A DNA stretch of 48,500 nt, taken from Mesostigma viride (lineage: Eukaryota; Streptophyta; Mesostigmatophyceae; Mesostigmatales; Mesostigmataceae). The notes beneath the pieces were generated by a model. It worked only from the letters and a program-made list of their open reading frames with translations. It did not search any database and was not told the origin of the DNA. Where the stretch lies: assembly GCA_009746045.1 (NCBI GenBank), contig RPFO01000692.1, positions 64,001-112,500 of the forward strand, read 5' to 3'. Position numbers and translations under genes: made by a program. This document shows, in pieces, positions 14,573 through 24,416 of this stretch. Positions within the stretch are counted from its first letter, which is position 1, and each line of letters starts with the position of its first letter.

Positions 14573-17500
14573 ATGCCTCTAAGCACTACGTGGGGGAGAG
14601 TGAGGTCAGCACGCAGACGCCAGCGTGCAACTCGCCGCCGCCGGACCTTCACTCTACAACACAAGGTGATTACGTGGTTGAATTGGCTATGGCACGGGGG
14701 GGCAGACCCTCCGCCTAAATCTGGAGGCGCGTGCTCCAGAGGAACGGCGGAGGCCCTGAAAAGGGTCAAGAAGCACTGCGAGTGGTACAGTCGCCGCGTA
14801 ACCGGCGTTGCGACAGGCCCCGCAGAAGGAAGTGATCTAATCTATGGGAAATGTAATAAGTATGAACAACTTGTGGCGGAGCGGGTGAGTCTGCCGAAGC
14901 GCGAGGTGGCAGGAAAGGCGAAGCTGCTGGATTTGCTGGCGCTACGACCTAGTTGGCGAGAGGTGTACGCGAGCGAAGCCAACTGCATCAAGCCGGAGGT
15001 GGCTGCCAGTGCGAGGTATTGGAATGTACCTGCCCCCAGCCGAGGGTGCACCATGGCGGAGTGGGGCAAGTTGATGGGGAGGGCAGCGGACGTGGGGATG
15101 GTGGAGTTCCGAGAGACGCGGCCAAAGTGGGTAGACGGATGTTTTGGGGTGGCCAAAGGAGTGGGGGAGTTAAGGCTCATTGTGAATAAGAAGTTGGGGA
15201 ACGCACTGTGGGTGGACCCCCCTAAGACGGTGTTACCCCACCTGGGCATATACTCGGAGGTCTATATCAAGGGTCGGTGCTACACGGCCAAGAGCGATCT
15301 GGTCTCGTATTACTATACCATCCAAGTGCCGGAGTGGTGGTGGGATTATCAAGGGCTACCTGATGTGTGGTCCACCGATGTCGGGCTGCCGGGGCGGCGG
15401 AGGAGGGTGTGGCCAGTGCTGAAAGTGCTGGCCATGGGGCACTCCCACGCTGTAGCGCTAGGGGAAGCCATCCATGAGATGGTCCTCTATGCCACGGGCG
15501 CTTTGGATCCTAGACGGCAGGTGAACCGCCTCACAAGTGTAGGGGAGCTGACCGTGCTTCGGAATGCATGGGGTAACCCAACCGCCCTAGCCATCGAGTA
15601 CAAGGAGGAGAGCACGAGGGAGATGCAAATCGACCTTGAGGACCCCCCTGCCCCTATGGTATCCATCACTATTGATGACCTGGTGGTCAGCAATGGGCGC
15701 ACGTGCGAGGCGGTGAATCGCTTAATCGCGAGTGCTATTGAAGACGGGTACGCGCCTAACAACCTTGTGCCCTCCAAGGACAAGACGATCATGGCTAGCC
15801 CGGAGGGGGAGGACGAGCTAGAAGCTCTGGGTGTTGTTCACCGGCGGGATGGGGTGTTGGAGCCGACAGCTAAGCAGCTCACCCTTGTGGTTGCGCACAC
15901 TCGTGTACTCCTCGAGAGGGGACGCGCTACCGCTGAGGCGCTGGCGGCCGTCGTGGGCCGGTGGGTGTGGCTGCAGATGCTCAGCCGCACTTGCTTGTCC
16001 ATATGGCAGCAGAGTTTTAAGTTCATCAACCTCAAGGGGTGGGGCCAGCGAACGCGACCTTTGTGGCAAGGTGTGCGCGATGAGCTCGAGTGTGCCATGG
16101 CGTTGGCCCCCATGCTCCGTGTGGACCGGGGGGCTGCCCTGGCTCCGGTGGTGGTGGCCTCGGATGCGTCTAGTTTTGGGCAGGGGGTTGTCTACGCTGA
16201 GATGGCCCCAGCTGAGGTGACGGAATTAGCTCGGGCCCGGGAGGTGCGGGGTTACCCAACCCTCCTCACCCCAGGTGAGGCCATGTATGCCGGGCCTAGA
16301 CCCTTGACCAAGGCCGCGGAAAAAGCCATCATCCACGGGCGATGGCGCGTCGGGATCAAGAGTCGCTGGCGCGATTCGACCATGCACATCAACGAGAAGG
16401 AAGTGCGGGCCGCTGTGAAGGGGGTGGAGCGCTCGGCCCGGAACCTCGGAACATGGGGTAAGCGGGTGGTGAGGTTAGTGGACTCCACTGCCGCTTTGGG
16501 CTGCTTGGCTAAAGGGCGTTCCTCTTCTTACCGGTTAAACAAGCAATGCCGCCGGTTGTGCGCTCTTACGTTGGTCACCGGCAGCCGCTCACAATGGGTC
16601 TGGACGCCAAGTGAGCTTCAGCCTGCGGATGGGCCTTCGCGGGGGCTTTCCATGGCTGCCTCGGTGGCCGGGTGGGTCCGCGATTTGACTCGCGAGGGTG
16701 TTCATCCCAATCCCGGGCCTCGGCTTGGCGCTAGCTACTTGACCCTTCTTGAGGGCAAGGTGAAGCCGGCTACTTTGATGGTTTACCATCGGGGTCTTAG
16801 GTCCTTTTTCGCATGGTGGGCGAGCCGGCGGGGTCGGGTTGGCAGCTTGTTGCGCGGCTTGACGATAGAGGAATACTATTGCGAGTATGTCGCTTGGGCG
16901 CACTCACGGTGTTACAGCCGCCAGTTGTGTGTCAATGCGCTTATGGGCCTGAATTTGTACTTCCCCGGGAGGTGCGGGATTGGGCCTTGGCACGAAGTGT
17001 TTTGGCTGGCTGGCGCACGTTGGCACCCCCTCGTGCCCCCCCCCCATTCCATGGGAGGCTGCGTTTGCGCTTGCTTGTACTATGGTGCTCCAGCGGCAGC
17101 CTCGTGCGGCTATGATGGTCATCGTTATTTTCCAACAATACCTGCGGGTATCGGAGGCGCTCAACCTGTTGGTCGGCCATGTGCGCTTGCAGCCTGATGT
17201 TCGGTTGCGGGGTTCGCAGCGGGGCGCCTTGTTGTTGATGTCAGCTAAGACGGCTAAGGGGGAGGTGCAGTCTGTGGTGATCGAGGATGTCATGACTGAG
17301 ACCCTCTTGCGGGCTTGTATGCGTGGCAAGGCGGCCTGGGAGCGGGTGTTCCCTTACGATTATGCCCAGTTCAGCCGGGTTTGGCATCAGGCCACGCAAG
17401 CTTTGGGGGTCGACACGGTGTTTACCATTCACGGGCTGCGGCATGGGGGGGCTACCTATGATTTTTTGCGGCAGCGCAGCATGGCTGATATTCAGCATCG

Positions 17501-17648
17501 GGGTCGCTGGCGCAGCAGCAAAACTGTCGCCCACTATGTGGGATTGCACCGGAGCTTGGCCCTCACCCTTCCTGACGCCCTGGTTCGGGCTATCGCCGCC
17601 TGCCCCCCGCGCATTTGGCGGAGCGTCTTTTCTCTGCCTTCCTCTTAA
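14573..17648 (+). pseudogene. PAT element ORF2: reverse transcriptase, RNase H, tyrosine recombinase (one frameshift)
   Basis: From ATG 14573, reverse transcriptase motifs include KSDLVSYYY with Asp242 and TIDDLVV with Asp368-Asp369 (IDD where many families have YxDD). RNase H follows: VASDASSFGQG near 16160, NEKEVRAA near 16392, a third Asp in VDSTAALG near 16480, and WTPSELQPADGPSR near 16601. HPNPGP lies at 16703-16720. The recombinase N-terminal domain runs at about 16750-16980. A frameshift in a run of ten C (17036-17045) moves the catalytic part to another frame ending in TAA 17646. That part has Arg (17145), HGLR (His 17430, Arg 17439) and Tyr (17535), the recombinase signature. If the C-run indel is a sequencing error the protein would be complete. 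Confidence 0.87.
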
Positions 17649-17724
17649 GTTCCCTTCATTCTTGTCTTATGCGTCCACCGGTTTTTGTTTTGCCCCTGGC
17701 TTGGGTCGCCAGGGAGGGATGTAA

Positions 17725-17856
17725 GGGTAAGGCTAGCCTTTTTGGACATAAAGTGTTCCCATGGGTAAGGATGGCCAGTTGAGGGCCACTTCCCGATGTG
17801 CTCTACTTATTGTTTTAATAAAGAGTCTGGTTACCCTGGAGTTCCACGGTTAATAG
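17725..17856 (+). repeat. B1 repeat of the PAT element
   Basis: A 132-bp repeat starting GGGTAAGGCTAGCC and ending at the A2 junction. It is 77 bp downstream of ORF2 and contains a candidate poly(A) signal. Confidence 0.88.
17817..17822 (+). promoter_or_regulatory. Candidate poly(A) signal AATAAA in B1 (also 27446-27451 in B2)
   Basis: AATAAA lies about 170 bp downstream of the ORF2 stop and is repeated at the same place in B2. Its position fits 3'-end formation of the PAT transcript. The motif alone is weak evidence. Confidence 0.4.
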
Positions 17857-18237
17857 AATCGGGGTTCTCTGAACATAGTTTCTTTATAGTGATACGGAAG
17901 GGGAGCCGCTGATGCTAGGTGAAATAGAGCTGGGTGATGTGATCGTAATAAGGTTGATTAGGCTTCTAGTGTACGAGTATTACGGATGATATGGCCTAAT
18001 TGTTGCGGCCCATACCTTGACGGTGTGCTGAGTACCTTGACGACGGATTTTTGCGTCTAGGTTCTCCTAGCAGATCTGTGATTGCGGACGGGTTTGCAAC
18101 AAGCAATATCTGAAGTAAAACTTGACGGCTAAAACTGTTTAGAGGCCGTTGCCGGATCTGGCCGTTGGTAGAGAGCCGTTGGCCTTGAAACACGATAAAA
18201 GCTTGCTCACCTAGCTCATGGCGGTCTCTTTTGTTTT
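17857..18237 (+). repeat. A2 repeat of the PAT element
   Basis: A 381-bp copy of A1, identical by eye, abutting B1 directly and followed by a 33-bp spacer before B2. Confidence 0.9.
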
Positions 18238-18270
18238 CCCACCCGCCCTCCCTGTGTGTTGCCTGTTTGG

Positions 18271-18336
18271 GGGTAAGGCTAGCCTTTTTGGACATAAAGT
18301 GTTCCCATGGGTAAGGATGGCCAGTTGAGGGCCACT
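18271..18336 (+). repeat. B2 repeat, left part
   Basis: The first 66 bp of B, identical to 17725-17790, stop at CCACT (18332-18336), where copia C1 begins. CCACT is repeated at 27413-27417 as the 5-bp target duplication. Confidence 0.9.
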
Positions 18337-18553
18337 AGTTAAAACGTTCTTATCACACGCAATGTGAAGGATATGGTTGCAATGCAGCAATGTGTGAATA
18401 TGGTTGGAAACGGAGCTTTGTTAAAATCGGATAATGTTTACAGCGCTCACACACTTGAGGCTTGTACACGCGCTTGCCAAGTCAAGGCAAAACACGTGAG
18501 GCGGGCTCGCAAGAGATGCCCATTTGGCACTGGCCTATTGTTTATATACTTGT

Positions 18554-19584
18554 AATCTCCCGCCGCATTCCCTGCTCGCGTCATCGATAAACACCAGAAA
18601 ACCTACGCGGGTATTCTGCACACGGCTGATTGGATTGCTCTTTTCGCGGACCTCAACGCCCAGGGACGTGCGTGGCTGTTCTCGCTTTCCTTGCGGAGTG
18701 TGGGCTCGGCGTAGTAACCTTCGTGCTCTTCCCATGGCCCCCCCATTCGCCTTGGCTCCCAGCCACTACTCGGTGGCGCTCCGGCACCAGCTATTTGCCC
18801 CGCAGCCTCTTGTTCCGGCCGGGCGGCCTTGTGGTAGCTGTGGGCAGCCGCTGGATCCCACGGGGACTCACTACCTTGCCTGCATGGGGGCCAACAGAAT
18901 CAGAATTGGTATTTGTATTTGCACACTGTCCTCCTGACGGTGGTGCTCGCCATGATTCGGTCGGTTTTCCCCACGCGAACATCCGGTCCGAGGATGCGGA
19001 TGGCGCTGCCTTCTATTCCCCCAACCACCGGCCTGACATCGTGGTGCTGGACTTTGAGGGGGGTGGCCGGCATCTGCTTATTGACGTTTCGGTGGCGCGG
19101 CCCTTGGCTCTTAGCCACGTGGCTGGGGCCTCCCTCACGGCAGGTTACACGGCGGACCGGGCGGAGCGGGCCAAGCTCCTGGCCTACGGCGACGTCGGGC
19201 ACCATCGTGTGGTGCCCTTTGTCCTGGAGGAGTTTGGGGCCATGGGGCCCCTGACCTCCGCCTTCTTCAAGGAGTGTTGCCGGCTCCGGGAGGACCGGCT
19301 GGACCTGGAGGGCCAGCGGGCCCCATGGTCGGCGCGGACCTGGACGTCATATTGGCGTCAGCGCTTGTCGGTGGCGCTGACTCGGGCCATGGCTGACATC
19401 ATGCTCCGCCGTACGCGGGCTGATTTTGCGGTGCAGCAGGGCTATTAGGTTCCTCCCGTTAGGCGTTTCCATTGGTCTTATCGTAGTATAGAGCTTTGAC
19501 ATGGCTCTGTATATAGGTTTATAGCTGGGCGTTTGCTTTGGTTTGAGTGATTTTACTCTGCTGTAAGTAATTATATTTTTAAAA
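18554..19584 (+). mobile_element. LINE family B insertion, 5'-truncated, in the C1 LTR
   Basis: Flanked by an 11-bp target duplication TATATACTTGT (18543-18553 and 19585-19595). The insert is 1031 bp, keeps only the C-terminal coding part, and ends CTGTAAGTAATTATATTTTT. Truncation at the 5' end plus a variable-length target duplication is the normal outcome of target-primed reverse transcription. It is the youngest event in this nest. Confidence 0.9.
18570..19448 (+). pseudogene. LINE-B ORF2 C-terminal region
   Basis: Frame 18524-18937 carries a CCHC-like motif, CGSCGQPLDPTGTHYLACMG, near 18836-18895. Frame 18630-19448 carries RPDIVVLDF, LIDVSVARPLALS, YTADRAERAKLLAY, VLEEFGAMGP and YWRQRLSVALTRAMAD before TAG 19446. 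The RPDI/DVS block after a zinc motif is common at the end of LINE ORF2 proteins in plants and algae. At least one frameshift separates the two frames near 18890-18930. Reverse transcriptase and endonuclease are absent. Confidence 0.8.
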
Positions 19585-20077
19585 TATATACTTGTGCACT
19601 GTGCTTGCTAGTCCTGAGCAGCCTAGGAGGCCTGCTCAGTAATAACACCCCCGGTACAGTATTCACTACCTGTACAGCGCCCAACTCCTATACAGTAGGT
19701 CTGCCATACAGGCACAGTGACTACAGAGCACAGTCCACAGTGACTATTGCATCTGCACCTAGAAGTCCAGGACTAAGCCTGCGGTACCAACAGACCACAG
19801 GTTAAGGTTCCTATTTCCTGCGTACGACGTATCAATCCAATACCGTCGTAGGTACAGCACCTAATTCCTGTCAGCCCAGGAATTACTGTCGACCCCATAT
19901 GTCGTCGGCAAATATTCACGTCCGACTTAGAAGAACAGCCGGCTCGCGCTCGCGCGCGACCGGGAAGTCGGAACGCCATAACTTTCTTGATACTTGTCGG
20001 AATGAACTCGTTCCGGTGCCGCTGGAATCGCAGAGATATGCCGAATCAGGATCACGCCAATGCGCTTGGCGTTAACT

Positions 20078-20825
20078 CCAATCCTTTCTTTTCTTGAGCT
20101 GTAGCAGCTCACACAAGTCTACATACAAACACACACAATGGGTACTGGATATCCTCCCCAGACTACAAGTCACAACCCGCTGGGCATGACAGTCAGCTTG
20201 GATTCCTTATTATATGTACATAGCACCCATACTGGCTCAGGAGCACAAACAAATTACAATGAGTCCCTATCCCTTCACGGGAGGCTCGTTGTGTTACCCA
20301 TGTACAAGAGGTTGGCCAACTGTGGCAGCCCATAGGTGTTCAGCTAAGAACTTGAGAAGTATGTACAACCTTCAGGACCTTAGGCGAAACCCCACAGATC
20401 ACCCACAACAGCTCATCAGAAAACATTGCTGACCCCCAGACGGGAGTCGGCGCCGGTCTGCTGCCCCTTATCGAACCAGACACAACATCTACGCGAAGCA
20501 CATGCAAAACACAAGCTCCCATACTCGTTCCAACCGTGGAAAATCAGGGGACCTGTCGCCACCTCACCAGCATGGTGGATGGGTCAGCCAGTCCGTGAAA
20601 CTCCGCCTTAAGACGGCACCAGGGAATCGAACCCCGCCCACAAACCACAGATCTGGGGAAACCTCAGACTGAGATGAAAACCCCAGATAGACATCTCTCC
20701 ATCAGAGACAATGTCAGACATTCCCACACCAGAGACATGTCTCACCCCTCAAGGTGTGCTCAGGATTATGTACAATCAAGCTCCCAGCCTGATATCCAGA
20801 GACTTAAGCACCCAGCTCTCAGCTT
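20078..20825 (-). other. C1 region between pol and the 3' LTR; purine tract and T-arm-like motif
   Basis: Non-coding sequence of about 750 bp, nearly identical in C2 (29612-30358). It contains the purine-rich primer tract by the LTR. It also contains GGTTCGATTCC on the minus strand (20623-20633), matching the pol III box B consensus and able to fold as a tRNA T-arm. No box A or complete tRNA was found. Confidence 0.6.
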
Positions 20826-23800
20826 TTAGACAGATAGACCGACTTGACAGTCAGCATTCATGAGCTTCCTCAGTACATTGTACTGGGCTGGGGCCTTGTG
20901 TGGCAGCTTTGTCAATGCATCAGCAGGGTTCTCCTCGCCAGGGATATGCTTCAAGTCAACCAAACTGGCCAACTCCTTCAGCAACAAATAATCCAGGTCC
21001 CGGCTCCTGGCCAGCTGCTTGTGAACAAACTGGACCATACCCATGCTGTCTGTTAGCAACAACGTCTCCATCTGCAAGGTCCAAGGGGTAACTGAAGCCA
21101 GCTCCAGCATTAACTCCTTTATGTACAGGCTGGACTGGATCCCCTCGCATATGGCCCTGCATTCTGCCACATCTGAACTGATACAGACCCTCTTCTGCAG
21201 TCTGCTGTACCAGCTGAACAAACTTGCCCTGCTCTGATAAAAAGCAAACAGAGCAGCAGATCTCCCCCTGACCTTGGTAACCTGGCGAGCATCCATGGAA
21301 CTGTCAACAAAGATCTCCAAGGTGATAGGCTGGGCAAAGTCAATCCCAGACAAAATCAGATCAGGGGTACTCTCCACCAACCGGGCTATGACTCGAGGCT
21401 TCTCATCCTCAAGCACCTCATCAGGCATTCTGCTATGGACCATCAAAGACGGACCACAGATGCTGGCAAACCAGGCCCACATGCCTCTCAACTCAGGTCC
21501 TGCAGCCTGGGTGATCTTCTCTGGCAAGGCCTTCACAATGGTCTGTTTATAATCTCCTCCAGCCTGAAGCCTGATACTCCACTCCCCGTCCCTCCTGAAC
21601 AGGGTAGCCTGCATTCCACAGAACACTACAGGCTTGTTGGGCTCCTGCCACAGCTCCTTGCCCAGTGAAAACTTGCCACTGATGACAGGAATAAACTTCT
21701 TCAGCCAGGTCGTGGGGGCTAGCAAATGCAGATCATCTCCATGCAAACTAGCATACACTGGCAGACCCTCCCATTGGGCCAGCAGCAAACAGGGATCAAC
21801 TGAAGACACTCTCAAGCCACACTCACTGATCAGAGCTTCCTGCAGCGTGAGTCTCCAGATGATTGGGCTCGACCTGAGTCCTTCCAGGCCCTTCAGAATA
21901 ACCAGGAATTGTTGATGCAGCTCCAGCTTCCAGATGGCAGGCACCTCAACACAGTAAGGCTCATCCTGCTTCCACACCCTCCTGGCCACTTCTGGATCAG
22001 ATTTTAAAAATGCCCTCTTGAAGTCCAGCAGCACTGATGACATAGCTGCTCCCCTGTTCAGCAACCCCACGTAGAGACATAGCAAAATTCTCCATGTGTC
22101 GTGTAGCATCCCTGGCGTGTATAGCTCCTCTCCTGGCAGACTCCCCGTGCCGTGATACTCATTCAGGACAGGCCTGACATGGGGCACTGATACCTCATCC
22201 ACAACCTTCCTCTTCAGCACAAATCTCAAAGCAAGCTTCCTTGATGCTGGGGGACGTCTGTCTGTTGGTGCAGCACACTCAAACTGCAACCACTCCTCCA
22301 ATGCCTTGGAGAAGGCGAGCTTCCAAGCCTCAAACAAAGTAGGCGAGCTCATCTCTTGGACCAGCTGGTCATATGTCAAAGGAGAGTGTGCAGCAAGGCT
22401 CCTGTGAGTTATGCCAATACTGCTGGGGTGCAACACAGCTGGAATCACCAAACTGGCCGCTGGGGGCACCTCCCCTTCATCCCATTTTACACCCTTGACC
22501 GGCTTGGCCCTGCACCTGACTGGAAATGTTGTCCTGAAATTTTCTAGGGGAATCATCCCCCAGCCATCTCTTCTCAGAGCTGTAGCTCTGATAGAAATCC
22601 CAGGATTGCCCAGAAAATTCTGACCCAAAATCACAGGGCCATCATAGTCCTCTAGGACAAGGAAGGTCACATCCACACCCATGACAGGGGCAGTAACCTC
22701 TCCCAACACCCTTAGATGCGTCCTACCACTGAAATCAGACACCCAGGGGCAACTTGGTTCTCCGACCAGCAGTTCTCCTGTATGCTGAGGTCCCATGACA
22801 GAAACCTGTGCATTGGTATCTATCTCCATGGCAGCTACCTCAGGTTCATCCAACTGGACAAGCTTGGACACCTTAGGCTCCTTCTTGGCTCTTTGCAAAG
22901 CCTGTACAATATCTGATAGACGCACACCCCTAGGCCTGGTGTCGGGCCGTTCCGGAGGTGCAGCCTGTCCGCCTGCTTGCCCAACCACCGTATGTGAAGG
23001 TACCCCAGGGGCCGGGCCAGGGTCACCCTGAGGGCTCGATACAGCTGTAGCACCCTGATCAGGAAGCTCCACGTCACCCCCGCCTTGTACACCAGCGGGC
23101 ACCTGGAAGAGGTCTCCTTGATTACCTCCCCGGGGACGGATCTTTGACCAGGACAGACGGTGCACTGCTTGGGAGCCATCAATGGCCACCCAGCACTTAT
23201 GGCCAGCGGCTTCTACTCGGGTCACCACCCCATCATGCCAGCTGCCACGTTTCCCTGGAAAGCTTGGTTCCTTCCACACAACAACCTGTTGTCCAACGTT
23301 AGGTTCTAGGACACTCCAGCCCTTGTCTTTCTGCCTCAGCTTGAGGAACTTGGCCTCTAGCTTCTCCTTCCATGCCTGCTCAGCATCAGCTGGCAGCATC
23401 CTGGTATGCAGCATAAGAGGATTGATGGCAATGTCACCAAAGAACATGGGAGTCCTCAGGTTCAGCCTGTCCTCCACAGAACGTAGCCATGCAGATGTCA
23501 CAATGGCAGATGACGTCCTTGGAATCCTCTCCACCAGCAGCACAGTCTTGATCTCTTGGATGGCTCTCTCCACCACCCCTTGCTGGCCGTGGCTCTCCCT
23601 GGGTGTAATCAGCAACTCTGGAAACTCTGGCAGGTTCTCACAGCACTCAAACTGAATGTCACACTGCAACAACTCCAACCCAGGGTACCTGCTCCTTGTC
23701 AACTTCAGAGCAGCAATCAATGTAGGCTTCTCCATGTCAGGCAGGATCTCTAGGGTCTTGTACTTGGTATATCTGTCCACTGCCACCAGCAGCTTCAAAC

Positions 23801-24416
23801 CCCTGATTCTCTGAATATCTACCTGCACATGGCCTGGCTGCAAAATAGGAGTCCTGGCATGAGACTGCTTGGGCTTTCTAGCAACTAGCCTGCACTTGCA
23901 AGCTTGAGCAACCTGTTGGCAGATGGAGTACAACTCACTTCCTCCCAGCCGTCTAGCAACTTGCAAAGACTGAGCTGCATGGCCAAACATGGTATGCAAC
24001 CTTGAGGCAATGTCATACAAGAGAGAAAACCTTTTATTGTCATTATTAGCACTCAAGGTATGTACAGATCCCTTATGTACAGGAGGCACCAGGGTCGTGC
24101 CTGTCAGACTGTCTCCAGCCCTATCCTCATCCTGACCATCCTGTGCCAGTCCTGCACGGTCAGAATGCTTCTGAGATCCACCTGGGTCCACATCACCAGG
24201 TCCTACCTCAGGCTCAGCACCGCCATGGCGGGCACGTTGGCGAGTAACCACTGCAGCTACAGCTGGCATACTCTCTGTGGTAACCAAGCTTGCCCCATCG
24301 TGTCCAATAGGCTCTTTCACTAGAGCATGGGGCTGCCCCTCACTGCTGTCACTAGCAGCTTCATTACACACCCCTGGGGGCACCCTCCAGGGTTCAGGGA
24401 TGTGTGCAGGCTCAAG
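20826..24416 (-). CDS. C1 pol: integrase, retropepsin-like protease, reverse transcriptase, RNase H
   Basis: The frame follows the gag UGA directly and runs open for about 1196 codons. Numbering from residue 1 at 24383: an integrase zinc region at about 130-163 (LHTMFGHA, CQQ, CKC). The core has VQVDIQ (Asp189), LQCDIQ (Asp242) and HGQQGVVER (Glu272), followed by an SH3-like stretch at 355-415. A retropepsin-like domain at about 515-600 has IDTNAQVSVM (Asp522) and VILGQNFLG (585-592). Copia-type reverse transcriptase has LLDFKRAFL (Asp787), GLEGLRSSPIIW and LHGDDLHLL (Asp883-Asp884). RNase H has EIFVDSSMD, SSDVAECRAI and LLTDSMGMV. The protease between integrase and reverse transcriptase, DTN in place of DTG, and HGDD in place of YVDD are unusual. 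No frameshifts. Confidence 0.9.
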   Translation of the reverse strand, partial: LEPAHIPEPWRVPPGVCNEAASDSSEGQPHALVKEPIGHDGASLVTTESMPAVAAVVTRQRARHGGAEPEVGPGDVDPGGSQKHSDRAGLAQDGQDEDRAGDSLTGTTLVPPVHKGSVHTLSANNDNKRFSLLYDIASRLHTMFGHAAQSLQVARRLGGSELYSICQQVAQACKCRLVARKPKQSHARTPILQPGHVQVDIQRIRGLKLLVAVDRYTKYKTLEILPDMEKPTLIAALKLTRSRYPGLELLQCDIQFECCENLPEFPELLITPRESHGQQGVVERAIQEIKTVLLVERIPRTSSAIVTSAWLRSVEDRLNLRTPMFFGDIAINPLMLHTRMLPADAEQAWKEKLEAKFLKLRQKDKGWSVLEPNVGQQVVVWKEPSFPGKRGSWHDGVVTRVEAAGHKCWVAIDGSQAVHRLSWSKIRPRGGNQGDLFQVPAGVQGGGDVELPDQGATAVSSPQGDPGPAPGVPSHTVVGQAGGQAAPPERPDTRPRGVRLSDIVQALQRAKKEPKVSKLVQLDEPEVAAMEIDTNAQVSVMGPQHTGELLVGEPSCPWVSDFSGRTHLRVLGEVTAPVMGVDVTFLVLEDYDGPVILGQNFLGNPGISIRATALRRDGWGMIPLENFRTTFPVRCRAKPVKGVKWDEGEVPPAASLVIPAVLHPSSIGITHRSLAAHSPLTYDQLVQEMSSPTLFEAWKLAFSKALEEWLQFECAAPTDRRPPASRKLALRFVLKRKVVDEVSVPHVRPVLNEYHGTGSLPGEELYTPGMLHDTWRILLCLYVGLLNRGAAMSSVLLDFKRAFLKSDPEVARRVWKQDEPYCVEVPAIWKLELHQQFLVILKGLEGLRSSPIIWRLTLQEALISECGLRVSSVDPCLLLAQWEGLPVYASLHGDDLHLLAPTTWLKKFIPVISGKFSLGKELWQEPNKPVVFCGMQATLFRRDGEWSIRLQAGGDYKQTIVKALPEKITQAAGPELRGMWAWFASICGPSLMVHSRMPDEVLEDEKPRVIARLVESTPDLILSGIDFAQPITLEIFVDSSMDARQVTKVRGRSAALFAFYQSRASLFSWYSRLQKRVCISSDVAECRAICEGIQSSLYIKELMLELASVTPWTLQMETLLLTDSMGMVQFVHKQLARSRDLDYLLLKELASLVDLKHIPGEENPADALTKLPHKAPAQYNVLRKLMNADCQVGLSV

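Larger units (their letters stand above)
18337..20077 (-). repeat. C1 3' LTR, interrupted by LINE-B
   Basis: LTR parts are 18337-18553 and 19596-20077, 699 bp in total after removing the insertion and its duplicated target. The purine-rich tract before it, on the minus strand, is at 20082-20093 (GAAAAGAAAGGA). Confidence 0.9.

Noticed and set aside
20623-20633. A tRNA gene
   Set aside because: Only a T-arm-like motif is present; no box A, anticodon arm or acceptor stem could be drawn.
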